From positions 1 through 51,279 of the forward strand of contig JBLHJR010000015.1 in assembly GCA_047619205.1 (NCBI GenBank): 51,279 nucleotides of DNA, in the 5' to 3' direction. The DNA comes from Endobugula sp047619205 (lineage in GTDB: Bacteria > Pseudomonadota > Gammaproteobacteria > Pseudomonadales > Cellvibrionaceae). The notes beneath the pieces are model-generated. The model made no database searches and was not told where the DNA came from. It saw nothing but the letters and a program-made list of their open reading frames with translations. Made by a program: the position numbers and the translations under genes. Positions 44,020 through 51,279 of the stretch are shown in pieces. Numbering within the stretch: the first letter of the stretch is position 1; each line of letters starts with the position of its first letter.

Positions 44020-45351
44020 TTATTTCCAAGAAAGATCATAAGCTTCTGGAAATGGCCCTTCTTTGTAGTTAATTGCCGATACCGCTGTAAGATCATCACG
44101 CAACATCACTTGGCGTACCATTTCTGGAATCATTGCCATACCTACATATTTACCCAAACAATCATGCGAGGCAAAACCATAATTGAAATTATGATACCAG
44201 TTACGATCGGCATTAAACTCCTCTGGATTATCGTAGGCATAAGTATCAAACATTGCCGACTGAGTCAGCGTTAATACATTGGTGCCTTTTGGAATTTCGG
44301 TTTCGCGATCAGTTCCCTTAGCTATCGTATAGTCTTCTGACAACTGACGAAACATATACGGACTTATGGGCACAAAACGTAAAGCTTCCCATACCATGCC
44401 ATCAATTTCTGCGGTATCTTCTTTCGCTGACGCGGCTCTAGCTTTAGCTAGCAGTTCAGGCTGGTCGATAAAAAACTGGATAACTTGAGCGACTGCTTGC
44501 GAGGTTGTCTCTACCGCACCGATTAATAAACCACCCGCATTAGTACCAATACGTGTCAGTGGAAAATCAACTTGTTCGGCAAAAGCACTACGCAGCATAC
44601 GTTTGACGATATCATCTTTAGGAATGATCGCGTCTTTTTTACAAATAGCCCGCAGTACATTAATCACTTTCAACGCCGTACCCAATATCCGATCTTTGAT
44701 TTTAACCGTGAGTATTTTTCGCACCATTAACACGGTCATATAATCAACCAATTCCACCGAGCATTTCGCATGCTCAGCAATGATATGGTCAAAAGTTTCC
44801 TGTGAATTCAAGTCAAACGGCTGATTGTGAAACGTATTGTATTGATTCCAGTAAGACCATTTAAGCAATTTTTTAGGATTAATGCCATCGAGCCCAAAGT
44901 ACTCTTGCACCATGATGGCTGGCACCATACGGCAATAGTTATTGACGATTTCAATTCCACCATCAGCATCATCTAAAATCTTTTTCGCTGAATCTTGAAT
45001 GCCCTGCCTAACACGAGGAATATCGTCACGATTGAGCATGCCTTGCATAATCGATTTTTCACGATAATGTAGTGCATCATCATCGTGAGCCATCAAATAG
45101 CCTTCATCAGTATCGGTAACCCCCATTTTTGGCTTATACAAATTCACCGTGAAAATACTAGGCATTTGTAAAGAGTCACGAATATCCGTGAACAACGCTA
45201 GCAAGGTACATTCAGGCGTGACCAATACTGGCCGCTCTTCTCGTAGCTGTTTAAAAAATGGTAACGGCTCGGTCTTCATCCATTTTTGTGCTAGCGGATA
45301 CTTATCAGCATCCGCGGCAGCATCATATTCTGCAAGATAATTCTTTGTCAT
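44020..45351 (-). CDS. Cytochrome P450
   Basis: 443 residues, soluble type. The K-helix ExxR is EALRF near residue 318; the I-helix is GLLIGAVETTSQAVAQ, with an A-x-E-T-T pattern. The heme loop NYGFASHDCLGKYVG holds Cys398. Two positions of the usual F-G-x-G loop differ (Y and A), though the cysteine and H are present. The substrate is unknown. It lies 11 bp after the di-haem gene, so electrons may come from that protein or from a ferredoxin elsewhere. No ferredoxin or reductase is next to it. Confidence 0.85.
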   Translation of the reverse strand: MTKNYLAEYDAAADADKYPLAQKWMKTEPLPFFKQLREERPVLVTPECTLLALFTDIRDSLQMPSIFTVNLYKPKMGVTDTDEGYLMAHDDDALHYREKSIMQGMLNRDDIPRVRQGIQDSAKKILDDADGGIEIVNNYCRMVPAIMVQEYFGLDGINPKKLLKWSYWNQYNTFHNQPFDLNSQETFDHIIAEHAKCSVELVDYMTVLMVRKILTVKIKDRILGTALKVINVLRAICKKDAIIPKDDIVKRMLRSAFAEQVDFPLTRIGTNAGGLLIGAVETTSQAVAQVIQFFIDQPELLAKARAASAKEDTAEIDGMVWEALRFVPISPYMFRQLSEDYTIAKGTDRETEIPKGTNVLTLTQSAMFDTYAYDNPEEFNADRNWYHNFNYGFASHDCLGKYVGMAMIPEMVRQVMLRDDLTAVSAINYKEGPFPEAYDLSWK

Positions 45352-45362
45352 TTCCCTATCCC

Positions 45363-47456
45363 CTAAAGTGTTTTGATATATTCAATCAAATCCCAACGCT
45401 GAGCTTCATTCAGCGCAGGGAATAATTTGCCATTCATTTGCGGTGTTTTACCTGCACCGTATTCATGACCACCATTCATATCGCCCACTCGAAAAGTTGT
45501 AAAGGTAAAGCCATCATAACCTTCTGAACGGAAACCCACTTTAACCGGATCAAATTCACGACTACCTACAGAAAATTGACTAGGGCGCTGCTCTTTAGCG
45601 AGCAGTAAATCATATAACGTCGGCACTGAACCATTGTGCAAATAAGGCGCCGTGGCCCAAATACCATTCAATGAGCGTCCTTTATAGGCTAGTAAAGAAT
45701 TATAAGGTGACGAGGTAGTATCAGCAGTGTAGTTACCACTTTTAATAGTATTGGGCATCGTATTATCAAAGAATGATGAACCAATATCATAAATCCGATC
45801 CAACCAGCGACGCACAAACATTTTGTCGGCATCCGGAGTAGCGATAACCCCTTTTGTCGCCGAGGTTAAGATTTGAATTACTGGGGCATCTTCAGCGATT
45901 AATAAGTCACCCACATCAACACCCTGCACAGTATGCTTGAGGTTGCCAGACTTACCACTGAAAGCCACGCCATTGACTGCCGCTGCCTTGTCAGTACCAA
46001 TAAAGTCTACTTCTGTCATTTTAGCGATAACGATACGATCCCAGTTATCGCGATCAATCACTTCGTGACAAGATTGACAATACTGAGAATAAATCACCTG
46101 ACCCCGCTCGGCCTTTTCAGTATCAATTTCACCAAGAATTTTTTCAGGCCAAACAGGAGACTGCAAACTTTTCAAGTGTGACTCTAAACGTCGCAAGTTG
46201 GTCAAATCGATAGATGATTTAAAGTCGACCTGCTGCTCTAAATTTTGCTGTCCTGTAAGCGATGCTGAGAGGCTAAAACCATCGGCCTTATGTGATGACC
46301 AATCCAAAATACCAAACACACCAATGACTTCGCCGGTATTACGCCCTAAAGGACCCACGCCGGAATTATTAGCCACGCCATTCCACTGAACATAATCTGA
46401 CTGCGCAATATCCCATAAGAAGGGATAGCTTACTGGTGCATTAGGTTCATTAAACACTTTATTACGTACACGTAAAATATTTCGCTGATTTAATCCAGGA
46501 TACCCTGACTCTTTAGAAGCTAAGCGCTCAAGAATCAAACCAAACTGTTTATCAACAATAATGTTTTCGCCAACACCGTCTAAGACTTTATCGATTTCTG
46601 CATTACTTAATACACGCTTTCCTGTCGGTGACGTTACTAATTTCATCGCATTAGCTAATTGGGGTTTATTAATCATGTGCTGCAATACACGATTATAAAT
46701 CCGACCGAAAGCATCTAAGCGCGCATAACCGTAATCAATATGACTATGGTTAATCGTGTTATATAGACGTCTTGTTATTGTCCATTCTTCTAAACTCGCA
46801 ATAACCTTATCCGCCGAACTAAAATCATTATCTAAGGCAATCACTTTATCGACGAAGCGTTGTTTTTTATCGTCATTATCTAAAGTGGCCTGCATAGATT
46901 TTTCAAGTGATGATAAAAAACCAACCATATCCGCCATCGCAGGGCCACCGTCAATTCGAATGGCTTGTCCCTTATAATTCACTTGTCCGGTATGACAGGC
47001 AGCACAGGTGTAGCCTACATAATCTTTATTCTGGTAAGTGTCTTTAACAAGACCTACAGGAAAAGCATCGGGATTAAAGAAAGTTGATTTTTGTGGTAAA
47101 TAACGATATTTATCAACATTTTTATTAGAAAGAAAACGTTCTTCTGATTTTTCTTGCTCTAACACCACTAAAAAATCATAGGGCATTAAGGCAGAACCTT
47201 GAGTAGTATTGTAATACCACAAACTATCAGAAGCTGACCAACCTTGATCTAGATAAACTGGCGTTGAGTAGCTCTCGCCAAACGCACCATTTTCAATAGG
47301 AATCGCACCACGATCAGGATCATCATCCCAGCCTTGGTAGGCCTTGCCCACAGCCAATGAAATCAACATCAATAAAATAATGACACCGAGCAAACGCCAT
47401 TTATGTTGAAGTAGAAAAAAAATAGCGGCTAAAGAGCGCTGAAAGAAAGTGGCCAT
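45363..47456 (-). CDS. Membrane-anchored di-haem c-type protein (RoxA/MauG/peroxidase-like)
   Basis: 697 residues. An N-terminal membrane helix (residues 21-38, LLGVIILLMLISLAVG) anchors it, facing the periplasm. Two haem c sites: CAACH (residues 151-155) and CQSCH (460-464). The C-terminal motif GIWATAPYLHNGSVPTLYDL is typical of the RoxA-like/di-haem peroxidase group. RoxA cleaves rubber, and others oxidise small molecules or proteins; here the role is unknown. The motif spacing (309 residues) is larger than that recalled for RoxA. Same operon as the P450, 11 bp apart. Confidence 0.8.
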   Translation of the reverse strand: MATFFQRSLAAIFFLLQHKWRLLGVIILLMLISLAVGKAYQGWDDDPDRGAIPIENGAFGESYSTPVYLDQGWSASDSLWYYNTTQGSALMPYDFLVVLEQEKSEERFLSNKNVDKYRYLPQKSTFFNPDAFPVGLVKDTYQNKDYVGYTCAACHTGQVNYKGQAIRIDGGPAMADMVGFLSSLEKSMQATLDNDDKKQRFVDKVIALDNDFSSADKVIASLEEWTITRRLYNTINHSHIDYGYARLDAFGRIYNRVLQHMINKPQLANAMKLVTSPTGKRVLSNAEIDKVLDGVGENIIVDKQFGLILERLASKESGYPGLNQRNILRVRNKVFNEPNAPVSYPFLWDIAQSDYVQWNGVANNSGVGPLGRNTGEVIGVFGILDWSSHKADGFSLSASLTGQQNLEQQVDFKSSIDLTNLRRLESHLKSLQSPVWPEKILGEIDTEKAERGQVIYSQYCQSCHEVIDRDNWDRIVIAKMTEVDFIGTDKAAAVNGVAFSGKSGNLKHTVQGVDVGDLLIAEDAPVIQILTSATKGVIATPDADKMFVRRWLDRIYDIGSSFFDNTMPNTIKSGNYTADTTSSPYNSLLAYKGRSLNGIWATAPYLHNGSVPTLYDLLLAKEQRPSQFSVGSREFDPVKVGFRSEGYDGFTFTTFRVGDMNGGHEYGAGKTPQMNGKLFPALNEAQRWDLIEYIKTL

Positions 47457-47675
47457 GACAATTATCCCTCTGACAATAGTGATTTTTATAGAGTATATTT
47501 TATTTTTCTTGTAATTATAAATACTGTATCGAATACGTTTTAAAGTACTTTATCGAACGGCAGTGCGAGTCTACCAAGGGCGCTCGCTAATAACAATACT
47601 ATCATCCGTGTTTTAGGGTATGTTGTGTTGCGTATATTGAAGACTTCACGCCTAGATAATTTTCGTAATCATCAG

Positions 47676-47713
47676 ACAAAAAAAAGCCGAGAATAATCTC
47701 GGCTTTTTTTTGT
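47676..47713. terminator. Bidirectional-type intrinsic terminator after pnp
   Basis: Perfect 17-bp stem ACAAAAAAAAGCCGAGA / TCTCGGCTTTTTTTTGT with loop ATAA. It ends pnp on the minus strand; on the plus strand nothing upstream needs it. The rest of 47457-47748 is the upstream region of the di-haem gene, with no gene seen. Confidence 0.85.
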
Positions 47714-47748
47714 TACCGTTTTTTATGAACGGCTCATGTCAAAAAAAG

Positions 47749-49974
47749 TTATTCGCTTTTTTCTTTTTCCTCTGTCAATTCAAGCTCTATTGTTGAATTA
47801 GGTGTCAAGTTCTCTTCAGCAACCGGTGCTGGCGCCTTCACTTCTTCAACAACTTCGGCTTCAACTACAGCTTCAACTTCAGCAGCATCATTTAATTCCG
47901 CATTAGCTTCTTTAATAGACAACTTAATACGGCCGCGCTGATCAACATCTAAGCATTTAACTTTAATGACTTGCCCTTCCGTTAAATAATCAGAGACAGC
48001 ATTAACACGCTCTTCTGCAATTTGTGAAATATGTACCAAGCCATCTTTCCCAGGAAGGAAAGTAACAAAGGCGCCAAAATCAACAATACGCGCAACGGTG
48101 CCTTCATAAATCGCACCAATTTCTGCTTCAGCCGTAATCTCAGCAATTTTATTTAGTGCGGCTTGCAAGGCATCATTATCTGCTGCGTAGACTTTAACCA
48201 ATCCAGTATCATCGATATCAACTGACGCGCCGGTTTCTTCAGTAATAGAACGGATAGTGGCGCCGCCTTTACCAATGATGTCACGGATTTTATCAGGATC
48301 CACTTTAATGGTTTCAAAACGTGGCGCATTTTCTGATACTTCTTCACGCGACGCAGCCAATACTTTATTCATTTCTGCAAGAATATGTAAACGCGCATGC
48401 AATGCTTGCTCTAGCGCAATCTCCATAATTTCTTCAGTAATGCCTTCAATTTTAATATCCATTTGTAATGCAGTGATACCTTGAGCAGTACCCGCTACTT
48501 TAAAGTCCATGTCACCTAGATGATCTTCGTCACCCAAGATATCCGTCAATACAGCAAAACCGTTATCTTCTTTAACCAGACCCATAGCGATACCCGCTAC
48601 TGGTGCCTTAAGGGGTACGCCTGCATCCATCATGGCTAAGCTAGCGCCACAAACCGACGCCATTGAGCTTGATCCGTTCGACTCGGTAATTTCACTCACC
48701 ACACGAATAGTGTATGGGAAGTCTTCTTGCTTAGGCAGTACAGCAGCAACACCACGACGAGCTAAGCGACCATGGCCAATTTCACGACGACCGGTGCCAC
48801 CCATACGACCACACTCACCAACAGAATAAGGAGGGAAGTTATAGTGCAGCATAAAAGGGTCACGACGCTCGCCTTCAAGTGCATCAATGATTTGCGAATC
48901 ACGTGCATTACCTAAAGTAGCAACCACTACCGCTTGCGTTTCACCGCGAGTGAATAATGAAGAACCATGGGCTTTGTTTAATATGCCCACTTCGACATCA
49001 ATAGGACGGACTGTTTTAGCATCACGACCATCGATACGTGGCTCACCGGCAACAACGCTGGTACGTACTGTTTGTTTTTCTAACTTGCTGAATGCTGACT
49101 TAATCGCTTCTGCGGTGGCATCTTCAGTTTCTAAAGCGGCAACAGCGGCACTGCGTAATTCATTTAATTTACCGTAACGTTCCATTTTATCGGTTACGCG
49201 ATAAGCATCCGCAATCGCTGCACCATATTGCTCGGTAACCGCTGATTTAATTGCCGCATCTTCTTCTGGAGCAGCCCAATCCCAACGTGGCTTGCCAGCA
49301 TCTTTTGCTAGATCAGCAATAGCCTGTACAACCGCTTGGCATTCTTGATGCGCAAACAATACCGCGCCCAACATAATATCTTCGGGTAATTCACTCGCCT
49401 GAGACTCAACCATTAATACGGCGTCTTGAGTACCGGCAACCACCATGTCTAGCTCTGAATCGGCTAGTGCCGAGTAGCTAGGGTTTAACATATAACCCGC
49501 TTCTTGGGTATAACCCACTCGTGCGCCACCAATCGGTCCATTAAATGGAATACCGGAAATAGACAATGCGGCAGAAGTACCGATCATTGCCGCTATATCT
49601 GGATCGACATTATTTTCCGATGAAACCACCATACACACGACCTGAACCTCATTCATGAAGCCATTCGGGAATAATGGACGAATAGGACGGTCAATCAGAC
49701 GAGAGGTTAATGTTTCTTTTTCACTTGGACGTGCTTCGCGCTTAAAGAAGCCACCGGGGATCTTACCCGCTGCATAGGCCTTTTCTATATAGTGAACAGA
49801 TAGCGGGAAGAAGCCTTGCCCTGCCACTGCTTTCTTTGCACCAACAACGGTGCATAATACTTGTGTTTGACCGATGGTCACTAATACTGCACCTGTAGCT
49901 TGACGTGCTACACGGCCAGTTTCTAGAGTGACGGTATCGTCACCAAATTTAAATGTTTTAATTACTGGATTCAC
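47749..49974 (-). CDS. pnp: Polynucleotide phosphorylase
   Basis: 3'-5' phosphorolytic RNA exonuclease of the degradosome. 741 residues: two RNase PH domains (RLIDRPIRPLFPNGF; GERRDPFMLHYNFPPYSVGE, cited as ERRDPFMLHYNFPP), KH domain with RDIIGKGGATIRSITEETGA near residue 560, and S1 domain with GKDGLVHISQIAEERV. A long acidic tail (VEAVVEAEVVEEVK) follows. The start is GTG at 49974 with GGAT 10 nt upstream. It is downstream of rpsO, but a terminator and repeats lie between. Confidence 0.97.
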   Translation of the reverse strand: MNPVIKTFKFGDDTVTLETGRVARQATGAVLVTIGQTQVLCTVVGAKKAVAGQGFFPLSVHYIEKAYAAGKIPGGFFKREARPSEKETLTSRLIDRPIRPLFPNGFMNEVQVVCMVVSSENNVDPDIAAMIGTSAALSISGIPFNGPIGGARVGYTQEAGYMLNPSYSALADSELDMVVAGTQDAVLMVESQASELPEDIMLGAVLFAHQECQAVVQAIADLAKDAGKPRWDWAAPEEDAAIKSAVTEQYGAAIADAYRVTDKMERYGKLNELRSAAVAALETEDATAEAIKSAFSKLEKQTVRTSVVAGEPRIDGRDAKTVRPIDVEVGILNKAHGSSLFTRGETQAVVVATLGNARDSQIIDALEGERRDPFMLHYNFPPYSVGECGRMGGTGRREIGHGRLARRGVAAVLPKQEDFPYTIRVVSEITESNGSSSMASVCGASLAMMDAGVPLKAPVAGIAMGLVKEDNGFAVLTDILGDEDHLGDMDFKVAGTAQGITALQMDIKIEGITEEIMEIALEQALHARLHILAEMNKVLAASREEVSENAPRFETIKVDPDKIRDIIGKGGATIRSITEETGASVDIDDTGLVKVYAADNDALQAALNKIAEITAEAEIGAIYEGTVARIVDFGAFVTFLPGKDGLVHISQIAEERVNAVSDYLTEGQVIKVKCLDVDQRGRIKLSIKEANAELNDAAEVEAVVEAEVVEEVKAPAPVAEENLTPNSTIELELTEEKEKSE

Positions 49975-50110
49975 AAATTTATCCTTTCAGTTTCTATTTT
50001 CAGTTTTGTGCTCTATTTACTTTACTAGCGCTTGCGTTATCGTTTACGCTCATTCACTTTATTACTTACGATCTTTACTCATAGTCTTACTAACAGTCAT
50101 TAACAAAGAC

Positions 50111-50160
50111 TACTTCATGGGGTCATAGTAAGTCACTCTTTACTCTGACTCCATGAAGTA
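50111..50160. repeat. REP-like hairpin between rpsO and pnp
   Basis: TACTTCATGGGGTCATAGTA pairs with TACTCTGACTCCATGAAGTA over about 22 bp with one mismatch and wobbles; loop TCACTC. The right arm read on the minus strand gives ATGGAGTCAGAGTAA, related to ATGGGGTCAGAGTCAA in the hairpin at 50698-50765. Confidence 0.75.
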
Positions 50161-50177
50161 AAGAAATACTGCATTCT

Positions 50178-50197
50178 GTATAGGGTATACCCTATAC
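50178..50197. repeat. Perfect 20-bp palindrome
   Basis: GTATAGGGTATACCCTATAC equals its own reverse complement. It overlaps the left end (ATACCC) of the element at 50194-50353 and may be a junction of two element ends or a protein-binding site. Confidence 0.75.
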
Positions 50198-50353
50198 CCG
50201 TAGCGATTGCGATTTAGGTATCCATAGCACGCCATTTTTTGCCCACAGCCGCGTTGCTCCGCCTTACATAGAAGGCTATGCTGTGTTGTCGCGCCTTGCA
50301 GTGAACAAAGATTGGCGCACTCTACACACCTAAACCCCAAACGCTATGGGTAT
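50194..50353. repeat. Inverted-repeat element (160 bp) upstream of pnp
   Basis: The left end ATACCCGTAGCGATTGCGAT pairs imperfectly with the right end, whose complement is ATACCCATAGCGTTTGGGGT; both continue TTAGGT. The interior holds GCCGCGTTGCTCCGCCTTAC with a small hairpin GCCTT-ACATAG-AAGGC and TTGTCGCGCCTTGCAGTGAA. A truncated end is at 8370-8412. It resembles dispersed repeats common in marine gammaproteobacteria (recalled). Confidence 0.7.
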
Positions 50354-50363
50354 CGAAGAAAAC

Positions 50364-50391
50364 AAAAGTGCCCGCAACTGCGGGCACTTTT
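50364..50391 (-). terminator. Intrinsic terminator after rpsO
   Basis: Stem AAAAGTGCCCGCA / TGCGGGCACTTTT (13 bp) with loop AC; on the minus strand it is followed by TTTTGTTTTC. It lies 10 bp after the rpsO stop. Confidence 0.85.
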
Positions 50392-50400
50392 ACTTTATTG

Positions 50401-50670
50401 CTAGCGACGCAAGCCTAACTTTTTAATCAGTCCAGCATAACGTTCGACATTTTTACGTTTCAAATAATCCAACAACTTACGCCGTTGGTTTACCATACGA
50501 ATCAAGCCACGACGTGAGTGGTGATCTTGTTTATGATCCGAAAAGTGTCCTTGCAATTTATTGATGTTCGCAGTCAACAAGGCAACTTGCACCTCTGGAG
50601 AGCCCGTATCACCGGCTTCACGTTGATTATCTTGAACAATGGTTGATTTTTCTTCTGCACTTAGTGCCAT
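50401..50670 (-). CDS. rpsO: 30S ribosomal protein S15
   Basis: 89 residues, full length. DTGSPEVQVALLTANINKL, HFSDHKQDHHSRRGLIRMV and KLLDYLKRKN are S15 hallmarks. It binds 16S rRNA early in 30S assembly. AGAGGAAG precedes the ATG. It sits between truB and pnp, as in most gammaproteobacteria; here hairpins flank it on both sides. Confidence 0.97.
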   Translation of the reverse strand: MALSAEEKSTIVQDNQREAGDTGSPEVQVALLTANINKLQGHFSDHKQDHHSRRGLIRMVNQRRKLLDYLKRKNVERYAGLIKKLGLRR

Positions 50671-50697
50671 GATGTCTTCCTCTTTAGTTAATATGCA

Positions 50698-50765
50698 GGG
50701 ATTTTATGGGGTCAGAGTCAATTTTTCTTAATAGAGAAAAATTGACTCTGACCCCATAAAATCCC
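50698..50765. repeat. Perfect 31-bp REP-like hairpin between truB and rpsO
   Basis: Arms at 50698-50728 and 50735-50765 are exact complements with a 6-nt loop. The core is ATGGGGTCAGAGTCAATTTT. This core is often found near REP-associated (Y1) transposases as I recall, but no such gene is in the window. Inside the leader of rpsO it would form a very stable RNA stem. Confidence 0.85.
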
Positions 50766-50860
50766 AGTGATTGGCCTACCCGTGCATATTTACAGATAGG
50801 TCAAATTTTTTAAATAGTAGACGCAAGAAACGGTTCTTGGTGTTAAGGACTACCCTATAA

Positions 50861-51279
50861 CTACCGCTTTACTACGACTCTTTTGGGAGCTAACTGACCC
50901 TCTATTAATTCAGCTACACCTAAAAATTCTCCATTATCTAGAGAAACGCGAACCATACCACCTTCTTCAGCGAAACGGTAGGCCTCAGTACTCATTACTG
51001 CCTGTCCCTGACGAAAGTAGTCACCCATTTCATCAGAGATTGCAACATTAGGAATGCCACTAACGGGGGAGTCCACAGGCATGAGCAGATGATCTAGTAA
51101 ATCACCCTCTCCCTCACCTCTTAATTCGACTAGCGTTTGCAAGCTCACGCTTCTGGACTCATCAAAAGGCCCCGCCATACTTCGATGTAAGCGTGACACA
51201 TGAGCACCCAAGTCAAGATACCGACCTAAATCTTCAGCTAAAGAGCGAATATAGGTGCCTTTACTACAATGCACTTGCA
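50861..51279 (-). CDS. truB: tRNA pseudouridine-55 synthase, C-terminal part (cut by window edge)
   Basis: The frame runs off the right edge; the visible 139 or so residues begin QVHCSKGTYIRSLAEDLG, a TruB hallmark after the catalytic domain. The remainder (AHVSRLHRSMAGPFD, then a PUA-like tail ending APKRVVVKR) is the tRNA-binding end. TruB makes pseudouridine 55 in the T-loop. The catalytic aspartate lies outside the window. It is upstream of rpsO on the same strand. Confidence 0.93.
   Translation of the reverse strand, partial: QVHCSKGTYIRSLAEDLGRYLDLGAHVSRLHRSMAGPFDESRSVSLQTLVELRGEGEGDLLDHLLMPVDSPVSGIPNVAISDEMGDYFRQGQAVMSTEAYRFAEEGGMVRVSLDNGEFLGVAELIEGQLAPKRVVVKR

Noticed and set aside
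48153..49177. Several open frames of 60-100 residues on both strands inside pnp
   Set aside because: They are shadows of the strongly coding pnp frame.
1..51279. CRISPR arrays, tRNA or rRNA genes, intact insertion sequences or prophage genes
   Set aside because: No regular spaced repeats, no cloverleaf sequence and no intact transposase, integrase or phage structural gene was found.

Overview
The window comes from a gammaproteobacterium with moderate-to-low GC, most likely a marine relative of the Cellvibrionales/Pseudomonadales. Two blocks have the Pseudomonas gene order: (rrn)-tyrS-M23 peptidase-anmK-erpA-argC-hemJ-hemL, and dksA-gluQ-cbrX-cbrA-cbrB-(crcZ)-pcnB-folK-panB. Codon use, gene content and intergenic repeats are not those of Pseudomonas itself. 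No rRNA or tRNA gene lies inside the window, but the left edge carries three tandem rRNA-type promoters pointing out of it. This genus-level placement is inference.

Layout. 1-470: tandem rrn-type promoters on the minus strand. 471-8269: PilZ protein, tyrS, murein peptidase, anmK, DsrE-like secreted protein, erpA, bactofilin, DUF6776 protein and argC. 8517-13517: CLC transporter, hemJ-hemL, 3-mercaptopyruvate sulfurtransferase and a cupin. 13534-17833: TPR lipoprotein, mrcB (PBP1b) and an adenosine-kinase-like PfkB protein. 17948-21916: divergent ppsA/ppsR, then an RRM protein coupled to a VF530 protein. 21989-25880: an accessory patch with a decayed IS3-type transposase end, a histamine-N-methyltransferase-like enzyme, a second class I methyltransferase, a phytanoyl-CoA-dioxygenase-like enzyme and a broken egtD-like N-terminus, ending in a hairpin and a G10 tract. 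25915-33119: LysE exporter, DUF5610 protein, HELVHH protein, cupin, cysE, M15 peptidase, TfoX-C protein, Rieske protein and sfsA. 33395-43932: the dksA to panB block. 44020-47456: a P450 and a di-haem c-type protein in one operon. 47749-51279: pnp, rpsO and truB (cut by the window edge), with several repeats between them.

How the genes work together. CbrA/CbrB with small CbrX form the carbon/nitrogen two-component system. The roughly 700-bp gap after cbrB holds the expected parts of a CrcZ-type sRNA: CbrB-like half-sites, a sigma-54 promoter, an A-rich Hfq/Crc-binding tract and a terminator. hemJ and hemL serve haem synthesis. ppsA and its regulator ppsR are divergent. rpsO and pnp belong to translation and RNA decay.

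Most notable novelties: (1) a family of three inverted-repeat elements (93 to 232 bp), each ending 16-26 nt upstream of a start codon in the same relative orientation and sharing a hairpin that varies in a compensatory way; (2) the possible imidazole/amine methylation cluster at 22171-25163 with its egtD scar; (3) a CrcZ-like sRNA outside classic Pseudomonas; (4) the P450/di-haem pair; (5) REP-like hairpins around rpsO. All family assignments are from reading the proteins and recalled family knowledge. No database search was run.
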